Below, piece by piece: positions 24,315-32,634 of a stretch of 64,000 bases of DNA. Location: positions 1,618,777 to 1,682,776 of the forward strand of contig NZ_CAIT01000006.1 of NCBI RefSeq assembly GCF_000296815.2. The letters are read 5' to 3'. The stretch comes from Fibrisoma limi BUZ 3 (lineage in GTDB: Bacteria > Bacteroidota > Bacteroidia > Cytophagales > Spirosomataceae). Positions within the stretch are counted from its first letter, which is position 1, and each line of letters opens with the position of its first letter. The position numbers were made by a program, and so were the translations under genes. The notes below the pieces were generated by a model. That model ran no database searches. It was not told the origin of the DNA and saw only the letters and a program-made list of their open reading frames with translations.

Positions 24315-26255
24315 ATGGAAGACAAACGACACTTAGACACCGTTTCGGCCGCCGGCCTGCTGGTTGCTCTGGGGATCATCTACGGCGACATTGGTACGTC
24401 ACCGCTCTACACACTCCGAGCTATTGTGGGAACCAATGTAGTCCAGGCTAATCTGGTAAAGGGGGCTCTTTCCTGCGTGTTCTGGACGCTGACGCTCCAG
24501 ACATCCGTCAAGTACGTCATCCTGATTCTGCGGGCCGACAACCGGGGAGAAGGCGGTATTTTTGCCCTGTACGCCTTGGTCCGCCGACACGCCCGCTGGC
24601 TCACACTCCCGGCTATGGTTGGTGGAGCCGCCCTGCTGGCGGATGGCATCATTACGCCCCCCATCTCGGTCTCATCGGCTATTGAAGGTCTGGAGCTGCT
24701 GTACCCCAATATTCCGACCGTCCCGATTGTTATTGCCATCCTGACGGTACTGTTTCTCATTCAGGCGTTCGGGACAAGCGTGGTCGGCACGGCGTTCGGG
24801 CCTATTATGCTGGTCTGGTTTGTCATGCTGGGTACGCTCGGTCTGATCCAGATTGTTCAGGCCCCCTCGGTCCTGGAGGCTTTTAACCCGTATTACGCCT
24901 ACTGGTTATTGTCAGAATACCCCGGTGGATTCTGGCTGCTCGGTTCGGTATTCCTGTGTACAACGGGGGCCGAAGCCCTCTACTCGGACATGGGCCACTG
25001 CGGCCGGGCCAATATCCGTACCAGTTGGGTGTTTGTAAAAACGTGTCTGCTGCTTAACTATTTTGGCCAGGGTGCGTGGCTACTGGCCATTGAAGGGCAA
25101 ACGCTGAATAACCGCATTCCGTTTTACGAACTCATGCCCTCGTGGTTTCTCACGATTGGCATCGGCATTGCCACGGCCGCTACCGTTATTGCCAGCCAGG
25201 CGCTCATCAGTGGTTCGTTTACGCTCATCAGCGAAGCCATCCGACTCAATTTCTGGCCTAAAGTGCGGCTACGGTATCCGAGTGCTCAGAAAGGTCAGCT
25301 CTACGTACCGAGCGTGAACCTGCTGCTGTGGGCCGGCTGCGTAGGCGTAGTGCTCTACTTCCGCGAATCGTCGAATATGGAAGCCGCCTACGGTCTGGCC
25401 ATTACCCTGACGATGCTGATGACCACGCTGCTGATGTCCTACTATCTGTACATTAAGAAATTCAGCGCGTGGGGTGTGCTGCTGTTTCTGGTTCTTTACC
25501 TCTCCATCGAAGGGTCGTTCCTGGTCGCAAACCTGATCAAATTCCCGCATGGCGGCTGGGTATCTGTGCTGATCGGCTCGGCCATTGCCGGTGTGATGTT
25601 CATCTGGCTGCAGGCCTTCCAGATCAAACTACGCCTGACAGAATACGTCCGCATCGACCACTACATTCAGGCGATCAAAGAATTGAGCCGCGACATCAGT
25701 ATTCCAAAATACGCGACGCATCTGGTGTTCATGAGCAACGCGGCCCGGCAGTCGGAGATCGAGTCGAAGATTATCTACTCTATTTTTCAGAAACGCCCCA
25801 AACGCGCCGACATTTACTGGTTTGTTCACGTCGATACGACCGACGATCCGTATACGATGGAGTATAAAGTCAACACCATTGCCCCCGACGACTGCTACAA
25901 GGTAACCTTCCGGCTGGGCTTCCGGGTGGAGCAGCGGATCAACCTGTTTTTCCGAAAGGTGATCGAAGACATGGTGCGGAACAAGGAAGTGGACATCACG
26001 AGCCGCTACGAATCGCTGAGCCGCCAGAACGTCATCGGCGATTTCCGGTTTGTGGTACTCGAAAAATTCCTGTCGTTTGAAAATGATCTGCCCGTCCGCG
26101 AGCGGCTGATCATGAACCTCTATTTCTTCTTCAAGAGTTTCACTACGTCCGAAGATCGCTGGTTCGGGCTGGACAGCAGTTCCGTCAAAGTGGAAAAAGT
26201 GCCGCTGGTCATCCGCCCGGTGGAAAACGTCAAACTGAAACGAATAACGAGTTAA
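24315..26255 (+). CDS. kup: KUP-family potassium uptake protein
   Basis: The protein has 646 residues, normal for Kup. The first membrane segment region holds the signature IYGDIGTSPLYTLR, and GALSCVFWTLTLQTSVKYVI and DNRGEGGIFALYAL are the next conserved blocks. About twelve membrane segments fill residues 15-440, and a cytoplasmic C-terminal domain follows (about 460-640). It imports K+ with protons. It stands alone, divergent from the DUF2064 gene, with its own -7 box. The end is followed by an unusual set of short repeats. Confidence 0.93.
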   Translation: MEDKRHLDTVSAAGLLVALGIIYGDIGTSPLYTLRAIVGTNVVQANLVKGALSCVFWTLTLQTSVKYVILILRADNRGEGGIFALYALVRRHARWLTLPAMVGGAALLADGIITPPISVSSAIEGLELLYPNIPTVPIVIAILTVLFLIQAFGTSVVGTAFGPIMLVWFVMLGTLGLIQIVQAPSVLEAFNPYYAYWLLSEYPGGFWLLGSVFLCTTGAEALYSDMGHCGRANIRTSWVFVKTCLLLNYFGQGAWLLAIEGQTLNNRIPFYELMPSWFLTIGIGIATAATVIASQALISGSFTLISEAIRLNFWPKVRLRYPSAQKGQLYVPSVNLLLWAGCVGVVLYFRESSNMEAAYGLAITLTMLMTTLLMSYYLYIKKFSAWGVLLFLVLYLSIEGSFLVANLIKFPHGGWVSVLIGSAIAGVMFIWLQAFQIKLRLTEYVRIDHYIQAIKELSRDISIPKYATHLVFMSNAARQSEIESKIIYSIFQKRPKRADIYWFVHVDTTDDPYTMEYKVNTIAPDDCYKVTFRLGFRVEQRINLFFRKVIEDMVRNKEVDITSRYESLSRQNVIGDFRFVVLEKFLSFENDLPVRERLIMNLYFFFKSFTTSEDRWFGLDSSSVKVEKVPLVIRPVENVKLKRITS

Positions 26256-26261
26256 ATTAAT

Positions 26262-26383
26262 GAGTGAAAGAGCGAATGAGTGAATGAGCGAAAAAATGAT
26301 GGGCCGTCGGGTGTAAAAGATTGGTCCGCCGTACAACGATAACGGATCGCCTTTCGCTCATTCACTCTTTCACTCTTTCACTC
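26262..26383. repeat. Octamer repeats arranged as a large inverted repeat
   Basis: On the left (26262-26293) the sequence is built from units GAGTGAAA, GAGCGAAT, GAGTGAAT and GAGCGAAA. On the right (26352-26383) the reverse complement units follow in order. The two 32-base blocks are complementary with two mismatches, 58 bases apart. The right block ends seven bases before the epimerase ATG, so a hairpin could reach the translation start or end the kup message. Confidence 0.8.
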
Positions 26384-26390
26384 TTTGCTT

Positions 26391-27452
26391 ATGAAAATCC
26401 TCATCACCGGCGGGGCCGGCTTCGTTGGCTCATCGCTGGCCATTTCGCTCAAGAGTAACTACCCTAACTACCAGATTTTTGCGCTGGACAACCTCAAACG
26501 GCGCGGTTCAGAACTGAACATTGCCCGGCTGAAGCAGGCCGGTATCGAATTCGTACACGGCGACATCCGCAGTAAGGAAGACTTTGATGCGCTGCCAGCC
26601 GTTGACACCGTCATTGAAGCGTCGGCGGAGCCATCGGTACTGGCCGGTCTGGACGGCACACCCGACTACCTCATCAACACCAATCTGTTGGGCACGGTCA
26701 ACTGCCTCAATTATGCCCTGCGTCATAAAGCCAGCTTTATTTTCCTGTCGACGAGCCGGGTGTACCCGATCAAAACGATTGAAACGCTGAATTTTGAGGA
26801 AGCCGAAACTCGGTTCATACTGACCGACAACCAGCCGGTACCGGGCGTATCATCGCGGGGCATTGCCGAAAACTTCCCGCTCGACGGAGCCCGGTCCCTC
26901 TACGGCACTACCAAGCTGGCATCGGAACTGATCATTCAGGAATACAACGAGTTCTACGGTCTGAAGACGGTCATAAACCGCTGCGGAGTCATTACCGGAC
27001 CGTGGCAGATGGGTAAGGTCGATCAGGGCGTCATGGTACTCTGGATTGCCAAGCACTACTTCGAACAGTCGCTGGCCTACATCGGCTACGGCGGTACGGG
27101 CAAACAAACCCGCGACATGCTGCACATCGCCGATCTGTATCGGCTGGTGGATTGGCAACTGCATAACCTCGACCAGGTCAATGGCGAGATTCTCAATGCG
27201 GGCGGTGGTGTCAACAGCAGCGCGTCGTTGCAGGAGCTGACAACAATTTGCCAGGAGGTGACGGGTAAAACCATTCCGATCCGTCAGGTAACCGAAAACC
27301 GGGCCGCCGACATTCGACTCTACATTACCGACAACACGAAGGTTACGCAGATGACCGGCTGGAAACCCGAACTGGGCATCCGCGAAATCGTAACGGACAT
27401 TACCCAGTGGCTCGACGAAAACCGGGCTGCTCTGGAGCCGATTCTTAAATAA
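26391..27452 (+). CDS. NAD-dependent sugar-nucleotide epimerase, CDP-paratose 2-epimerase-like
   Basis: About 353 residues from the ATG at 26391 (MKILITGGAGFVGSSLA); a TTG six bases upstream is less likely. It is an extended short-chain dehydrogenase: Rossmann motif GGAGFVG, catalytic Ser/Thr region FIFLSTSRVYP and Tyr-Lys motif YGTTK. The block YGGTGKQTRDMLHIADL is typical of CDP-paratose/tyvelose epimerase-like proteins, which act on CDP-sugars for cell-surface glycans. No other CDP-sugar gene is near, so the exact substrate is open. It is followed by a terminator hairpin. Confidence 0.8.
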   Translation: MKILITGGAGFVGSSLAISLKSNYPNYQIFALDNLKRRGSELNIARLKQAGIEFVHGDIRSKEDFDALPAVDTVIEASAEPSVLAGLDGTPDYLINTNLLGTVNCLNYALRHKASFIFLSTSRVYPIKTIETLNFEEAETRFILTDNQPVPGVSSRGIAENFPLDGARSLYGTTKLASELIIQEYNEFYGLKTVINRCGVITGPWQMGKVDQGVMVLWIAKHYFEQSLAYIGYGGTGKQTRDMLHIADLYRLVDWQLHNLDQVNGEILNAGGGVNSSASLQELTTICQEVTGKTIPIRQVTENRAADIRLYITDNTKVTQMTGWKPELGIREIVTDITQWLDENRAALEPILK

Positions 27453-27462
27453 TAACAAAGCA

Positions 27463-27513
27463 AAGGTTTACACCAGTTGTAGGCTCGTTGGAGCTACATT
27501 CGGTGTAAACCTT
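27463..27513 (+). terminator. Terminator hairpin after the epimerase gene
   Basis: AAGGTTTACACC (27463-27474) pairs with GGTGTAAACCTT (27502-27513), and GCTC/GAGC (27483-27486 and 27491-27494) can add an inner stem. It lies eleven bases after the epimerase stop. The following sequence is AT-rich rather than a clean T-run. Confidence 0.7.
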
Positions 27514-27889
27514 ATAATTTGATCATATAAAATATTATTTCTATATATTATATTAACTTATATCTAATCTTGTTTTAACCAATCATTAATACTGACTACT
27601 TAGATTTGCCTGAGTGATAATCAATTACCTTTAGCTTGCTACAAGACGTAGCTTTCAGCCAATACACCTGGCAAACATTCAATTAAGTATTGACATTGAT
27701 CCTGTCAACCAGTTAAATTGTTGGCTTGTACATTCATAGCAGTTCTTTTCTCATACGGCTAATCCTGCCAACTACTACTGATTCTGATTACGAGTACCCT
27801 AAAACTCTACTAATGGGTTTTTTACACTGATACTTTCTTAGTTGTTTTGTTAACAACAATTAAAAAAAGAATCATTTATCGCCAACTGT
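27514..27889. other. AT-rich intergenic region before the two-component pair
   Basis: About 375 bases without a credible reading frame. The first 60 bases are almost only A and T. I see no tRNA-like, repeat or clear promoter element. It probably holds the promoter of the response regulator operon. Confidence 0.5.
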
Positions 27890-28273
27890 ATGGAGTCAAG
27901 TCTTGCCGGAGTACGTGTTTTAATTGTGGATGACAACACACTGAATCTAAAGCTTTTCAGCAAGTTAATTGCCAAATGGGGTGCCATGACTGCTACAGCC
28001 GAGAATGGCAAGCAGGCTGTTGACATGGTACGACAGCATCAGGAGAACTTAACGCCTTACCACGTTATCATCATGGATCTTCAGATGCCGGTTATGGACG
28101 GAGCCACCGCCTGCCGCACCATCCGCGAATTTGACCAGTCGGTGGTCATACTCGCTGCATCGGCCAATGAGCTGCTCAAAGAAGAGATGATGCTGAGTGG
28201 CTTTACGGACTGTGTTTTGAAACCGTTCGATACCGCCCAACTGCACGAGAAATTAATAGCCAGCATAACCTAA
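27890..28273 (+). CDS. Response regulator receiver protein
   Basis: The protein has 127 residues, a receiver domain only: VLIVDDNTLNLKLF (acidic pair), IIMDLQMPVMDG (phospho-acceptor Asp), VILAASANEL and CVLKPFDTAQL (conserved Lys). The DDN-LN-K start resembles the receiver domains of hybrid kinases. It has no output domain. A histidine kinase gene begins four bases after its stop, so the two form a pair. They lie directly upstream of a polysaccharide synthase operon. Confidence 0.92.
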   Translation: MESSLAGVRVLIVDDNTLNLKLFSKLIAKWGAMTATAENGKQAVDMVRQHQENLTPYHVIIMDLQMPVMDGATACRTIREFDQSVVILAASANELLKEEMMLSGFTDCVLKPFDTAQLHEKLIASIT

Positions 28274-28277
28274 TCCT

Positions 28278-29651
28278 ATGGTAATAGACGCTACAAGCAA
28301 CCATACTACCACCGTTTCTGAAGCTGAGTTAAGTCAACAGGTCTACCGCCGTTCCTGGTATGTCACCAACATTATTATCTGGGCGTTCCTGTTCATTTAT
28401 CCGTTCTTCTCGATCCTGGATTTGATTTTCGCCCCATACGTCTGGCAATCAGTGCTTATGATTCGCCTGATCACCGTGCTCTTCGTATATGTTGTGTATG
28501 AACTGGTGCGAAAACGACGACTGGATTACCGCCTTCCCCTGCACGTCATGTTTACGACGGTATCCGTTACGTACGCTGTGCTGTGCAACATTGTCGATCT
28601 GAGCGCTGTCAGTACGTACTTTCTGACACTTTCGGTTATTTTTCTGCTCATTAATTCAGTCATCTACTGGGAATCGACAAATTCCTACCTGCATACCGCG
28701 CTGGCTATTGTACTGCTGCTCCTGGGGTATTATGCCCTGAATCAGCGGTATCCGTTGGCTACGTTTTTTGAAGAAGGGGGGCAGATTTTCCTTGTCGTTG
28801 CGCTGTTCTCCGGCTACATTCCCCGCACCCGCTACCGGCTGTTGTGGAAAGAAACCCGACTGCAACTGATTACCCAACAGGCGAACCAGCAACTGCAGGG
28901 ACTCAACGAAGAACTGTCCGACAAAAACCGGGTCATTTCCGAAACCAACGGCCAGTTGCAGCGGCTCAATGAGCAGAAAAATAATTTCATCTACATTGCC
29001 GGCCACGACCTGAAAAACCTGGTCGGTACGATTAAAATGTCGGTTGGTGAGCTACAAACCGAAAGCTGGTCATTTAACAGCGACCAGCGCGAATACGTCG
29101 AGTATATCGGCGATGCTACCCAGCGCATTCAGTACTTACTGAACAAGCTGCTGGACGTTAAGGACATCGAAGGCCCGGCCATCTCCTTCAATTACGAGGT
29201 ATTTGAGGTTAACCAGGAGATTGAGAAGATTGTCCATAACCTCGAGGAAGTAGCGGCACAGAAGAACATCACGCTGAACTACGATCCGGCGACCATTCCG
29301 ATCTCGCTGCGGCTGGACCGGGTGTTTGCCGGGCAGATTTTTCAGAACCTCATCAACAACGCCATCAAGTTTTCGCAACCGACCAATACGCTTACGCTGC
29401 AAACCACCCTGGCCGACAACCTGTTCGTTTTTGAACTGACCGACCGGGGAAAGGCTATCGGCCAGGACCGGCTGGACGAAATGTTCGGGAAGCTCGATGA
29501 ACTGTCGCACAACAACGTCAACTCCCCCGATCGGGCGGGTTTGGGCCTATCCATTGCGCTTCGGCTGACCGAAGCTATGAACGGTCATCTGTACTACCGC
29601 AGCAGCCCCGAAACCGGCAATTACTACCGGGTCGAGTTTCCCAGCGTTTAA
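28278..29651 (+). CDS. Membrane sensor histidine kinase
   Basis: The protein has 457 residues. Six or so membrane segments occupy residues 25-195, then a coiled coil (about 200-235, rich in Q, L and N). The phospho-acceptor is His243 in YIAGHDLKNLVGTI. The HATPase domain follows, with N-box FQNLINNAIKFS and G2 box DRAGLGLSIALRL. The G1 box reads DRGKAIGQD, lacking the usual second Gly, so ATP binding may be altered. It is probably coupled to the upstream receiver protein and may control the exopolysaccharide operon that begins 51 bases later. Confidence 0.88.
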   Translation: MVIDATSNHTTTVSEAELSQQVYRRSWYVTNIIIWAFLFIYPFFSILDLIFAPYVWQSVLMIRLITVLFVYVVYELVRKRRLDYRLPLHVMFTTVSVTYAVLCNIVDLSAVSTYFLTLSVIFLLINSVIYWESTNSYLHTALAIVLLLLGYYALNQRYPLATFFEEGGQIFLVVALFSGYIPRTRYRLLWKETRLQLITQQANQQLQGLNEELSDKNRVISETNGQLQRLNEQKNNFIYIAGHDLKNLVGTIKMSVGELQTESWSFNSDQREYVEYIGDATQRIQYLLNKLLDVKDIEGPAISFNYEVFEVNQEIEKIVHNLEEVAAQKNITLNYDPATIPISLRLDRVFAGQIFQNLINNAIKFSQPTNTLTLQTTLADNLFVFELTDRGKAIGQDRLDEMFGKLDELSHNNVNSPDRAGLGLSIALRLTEAMNGHLYYRSSPETGNYYRVEFPSV

Positions 29652-29702
29652 TCGAATTAGTGTCAATACCTACCCGTAATTCTGTATAACCACTTCTATA
29701 CA

Positions 29703-31790
29703 ATGTCACCGATCTTTGTACGTCTAATCGCCAGTGGCTTACTGGCAATTGTACTCATACCGTTTCAACTTCAGGCTCAGCGGCCGGCTGTTGCTAGCCC
29801 CAAGGCAACAACGGCACCGGTTACAACACTGGCACCGGTTTCAGCGTCCCGTATTTCGTTTCAGACGGCCGGTTATGATGATCAGACGATCCAGGGGCTC
29901 AGCGGCTCGTCGGCGTATTACCTGCGACTACCCGCTACAGCTACGTTACAAAACGGGCAACTGGTGCTGTTTATGAAACCGTCGCAGGCATTGCAGCTCG
30001 GCCAGTCGTCGGTAACGGTGCTGATACGTAATCAACCGGCGCTGAGTCTGCGACTCGACCAGCTCGACCCAACCGCGCCCGTAACGATTCCCTTATCGGA
30101 AGCCAGCCGGGACGCCGGTTCGCCGTTCGTACAGGTCGAGGTAAAAACGCAGCTCAACATCACCAACGACCGCTGCAAGGACCTCGAAAATCCGGCTCTG
30201 TGGCTACGGGTGAGCGGAGCGTCGTTCGTGGCCTACAACACGGCCGCCAATGGCGCCCAGCGACTGAACCTATCGAACTGCCTGCCGTCAAAGGAAGCCA
30301 TCGTCTACCCGGCTAACCCAACCCCGAACGACATTCAGTTGGTGAGCGCCCTCTACAGCCGGATGTTCACCCTGCGTCCCCGTGGCGTTACGCTTTATGC
30401 CGCCGATAAAGCGCCGGATTCGCTCCGGAACGTCATTGTTGTCGGGGAAGCGGGTAGCCTGCCCGCGCGGTACAAAGCCATGCTCACCCGCCAGCCGCAG
30501 GCCGGTCAGGGGCTGTTTTTCCTGCAAAAAGGCATTCCCGCTGGCCCTGAAGTCCTGTTTGTGACCGGGGCCGATCAGGCTGGGTATGCCAAAACGGTAG
30601 GTGCCATAGCCAATCCCAACATTCTGGCTTCAGCTTTCGGCGATTTTCTGGTTGTTGATAAAGCCGCGGCTGCTGCACCGGCCGTTGAACGTACCGACCG
30701 GCTGACCCTCGCTCAGTTGGGCGGTACGCCCGACATGATGCAGGGCATTGGTTCGCTGCGCCGTTCGTATTCATTCCGGCTGAGCGATTTTGCCGAGCAG
30801 CCGGGAGAAATCGAAACCCACCTCGAAGCCCGCTACAGCGGCCTGCAGCCCGGCGACCGGGGTTTTCTGAACCTCTACATCAACGGGGTACTGTTCAGCA
30901 CGACGACGCTTGACAAGTCGGGACTGGTGTCGATTTCACCCCGGCTGAAGCGGTACCTGCTCAAGCCGTTCAACTCACTGCAGGCTGAGTTCCGGTTCTT
31001 TCCCGGCACCAACGTCTGTCAGAACAGCTTCCTGAATTTCTTTGCACAGGTCGACGTCCAGCGGTCATCCATCCGCCTTACATCGCCGTACTCAACCGAG
31101 CAGTTAAGTTTTCTGCAATTCCCCGGAGCGTTCCAGAACAAGCCAATCGCGTTGGTAGTCAGCAAATCACAGGTAGCATCGGCGATTCCGGGCATCTGCG
31201 AAGTGGTTCGTCAGTTAAATATCGGCAACACCAGCCAACCAGCCTTTTTATCAGTACCGGCGGTCTACACCTCCGATACGTATGCCAAGGGCGATTCTAC
31301 CAAAGGTAACCTGATCGCATTCCTTGATCGGGGCGACAACCTGTGGGGGCAATTTGACAAAGCGCCGGTACAGTTTCAGCGCGACTTCCGCCTGTATAGC
31401 GACGACCGCAGCCAGCCGCTGTTCGCCGTGTCGGACTCGGTATCGTGCGGAGTGGCGCAGGTATTTGAGCAGGGCGATCAGGCCGTGCTGCTCATGGCTG
31501 TCAACGGCCCCGCAGCCAACGAAGCCTTCCGCAATGCCGCCCGCTACGTAACGGATCAGCTAACAAATCTCGCCAGTAACGTACTGATCACGGCCGGAAC
31601 CAACCGGTACCTGTTCAACCTGACCGAAGATCAGTCGGTGATTGATTACAACGACGGATTCGGGAAAGCCCGCGACTGGTGGCAGCAATACAACCTGTAT
31701 GTGCTGGGGGTCCTGCTGGTCCTGGTTCTGCTGGCCTTCCTCTACGTTCGGTCCAAAGTCAAAGGCTCACAGGCTATTTTCGAAAATTAA
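29703..31790 (+). CDS. BcsB-like periplasmic subunit of a polysaccharide synthase
   Basis: The protein has 695 residues: signal peptide (LASGLLAIVLIPFQLQAQ region, 1-25), repeated beta-rich lobes with flavodoxin-like parts, and one C-terminal membrane segment (YNLYVLGVLLVLVLLAFLYV). This layout matches BcsB, the periplasmic partner of cellulose synthase BcsA, which guides the chain through the periplasm. Segments such as LPATATLQNGQLVLF and LNITNDRCKDLENPALWLRV agree with BcsB family patterns. It leads an operon with an outer-membrane barrel, a GT2 synthase and a large membrane protein. The polymer need not be cellulose. Confidence 0.75.
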   Translation: MSPIFVRLIASGLLAIVLIPFQLQAQRPAVASPKATTAPVTTLAPVSASRISFQTAGYDDQTIQGLSGSSAYYLRLPATATLQNGQLVLFMKPSQALQLGQSSVTVLIRNQPALSLRLDQLDPTAPVTIPLSEASRDAGSPFVQVEVKTQLNITNDRCKDLENPALWLRVSGASFVAYNTAANGAQRLNLSNCLPSKEAIVYPANPTPNDIQLVSALYSRMFTLRPRGVTLYAADKAPDSLRNVIVVGEAGSLPARYKAMLTRQPQAGQGLFFLQKGIPAGPEVLFVTGADQAGYAKTVGAIANPNILASAFGDFLVVDKAAAAAPAVERTDRLTLAQLGGTPDMMQGIGSLRRSYSFRLSDFAEQPGEIETHLEARYSGLQPGDRGFLNLYINGVLFSTTTLDKSGLVSISPRLKRYLLKPFNSLQAEFRFFPGTNVCQNSFLNFFAQVDVQRSSIRLTSPYSTEQLSFLQFPGAFQNKPIALVVSKSQVASAIPGICEVVRQLNIGNTSQPAFLSVPAVYTSDTYAKGDSTKGNLIAFLDRGDNLWGQFDKAPVQFQRDFRLYSDDRSQPLFAVSDSVSCGVAQVFEQGDQAVLLMAVNGPAANEAFRNAARYVTDQLTNLASNVLITAGTNRYLFNLTEDQSVIDYNDGFGKARDWWQQYNLYVLGVLLVLVLLAFLYVRSKVKGSQAIFEN

Positions 31791-31791
31791 G

Positions 31792-32631
31792 ATGCGCTAT
31801 CTGATTTGCCTGCTCCTGCTGATTGGCAGCCTTGGCAGTTATGCCACCCCGAAATCGGCCTGGCCAATGCCCAAGCGTAAGTTCATGCTCGTGCCGGGTG
31901 TGTATTACTACCGGGCTACCAGCTACTGGAACCCCGACAGACAGGTAATTGCGTTCGGCGACGATGCCCGCTTTACCTCGGTGAACGTCCGGCTCTACGG
32001 CGAATACGGTCTGTCGGATCGCTGGACACTCGTCGGTACGTTACCGTTTACGGCTAACGCCTACACCAGTAATACCACCGATGTTCGTAACAACGGTCTG
32101 GCCGACGCCGAACTGGGTGTTCGGTATAACCTGCTGAACGTCGAGAACCGGCGGTATCTGTCGGTGCAGGGCGTCGGTATTGCCCCGCTGTATCAGAACG
32201 GCACGAAGATTCCGTTTCTGGGCTACGCCAGCAGTGGTGCCGAACTGCGGCTGCTCTACGCCGGTAGCCTGAAACTCGGCACCAGGGATGCGTATTTCAA
32301 CACGGAAGTTGGCTATCGACGGTTTTTCAACGCGGGCGATTTCCAGTTGAGCCAGGTTCCACTGCTGGCTACGTTTGGCTGGTACGTATCCCCCAAGAAC
32401 GTACTGGTCGGCGAACTGAGCGGGCTGATTTCCTACAGCAACCGCTTTCGTGAGCTGAACCCCGCCAACCTCTCGGTTAACACCGATTTTCGGTTTTTCA
32501 AAGCCAGCATCAGCTACGGCCGAAAACTGGGCGAATCAGCCTGGATCTACGCCGGTATCTATCGTGATTTCTACGGCCGGAACGTTGGGATTGGTCGTGG
32601 CTTTACAGTAACCTCGGTTATTCGGTTTTAA
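31792..32631 (+). CDS. Outer-membrane beta-barrel protein of the synthase operon
   Basis: The protein has 279 residues from the ATG at 31792, directly after the BcsB-like stop; an in-frame ATG at 31642 lies inside that gene and is not used. A signal peptide (MRYLICLLLLIGSLGSYA) is followed by alternating beta strands (VNVRLYGEYGLSDRWTLVG, and GVRYNLLN) and the final aromatic residue in TSVIRF, all signs of an outer-membrane barrel. There is no TPR part as in BcsC. It may export the polymer or serve as an anchor. Confidence 0.7.
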   Translation: MRYLICLLLLIGSLGSYATPKSAWPMPKRKFMLVPGVYYYRATSYWNPDRQVIAFGDDARFTSVNVRLYGEYGLSDRWTLVGTLPFTANAYTSNTTDVRNNGLADAELGVRYNLLNVENRRYLSVQGVGIAPLYQNGTKIPFLGYASSGAELRLLYAGSLKLGTRDAYFNTEVGYRRFFNAGDFQLSQVPLLATFGWYVSPKNVLVGELSGLISYSNRFRELNPANLSVNTDFRFFKASISYGRKLGESAWIYAGIYRDFYGRNVGIGRGFTVTSVIRF

Positions 32632-32634
32632 GTT

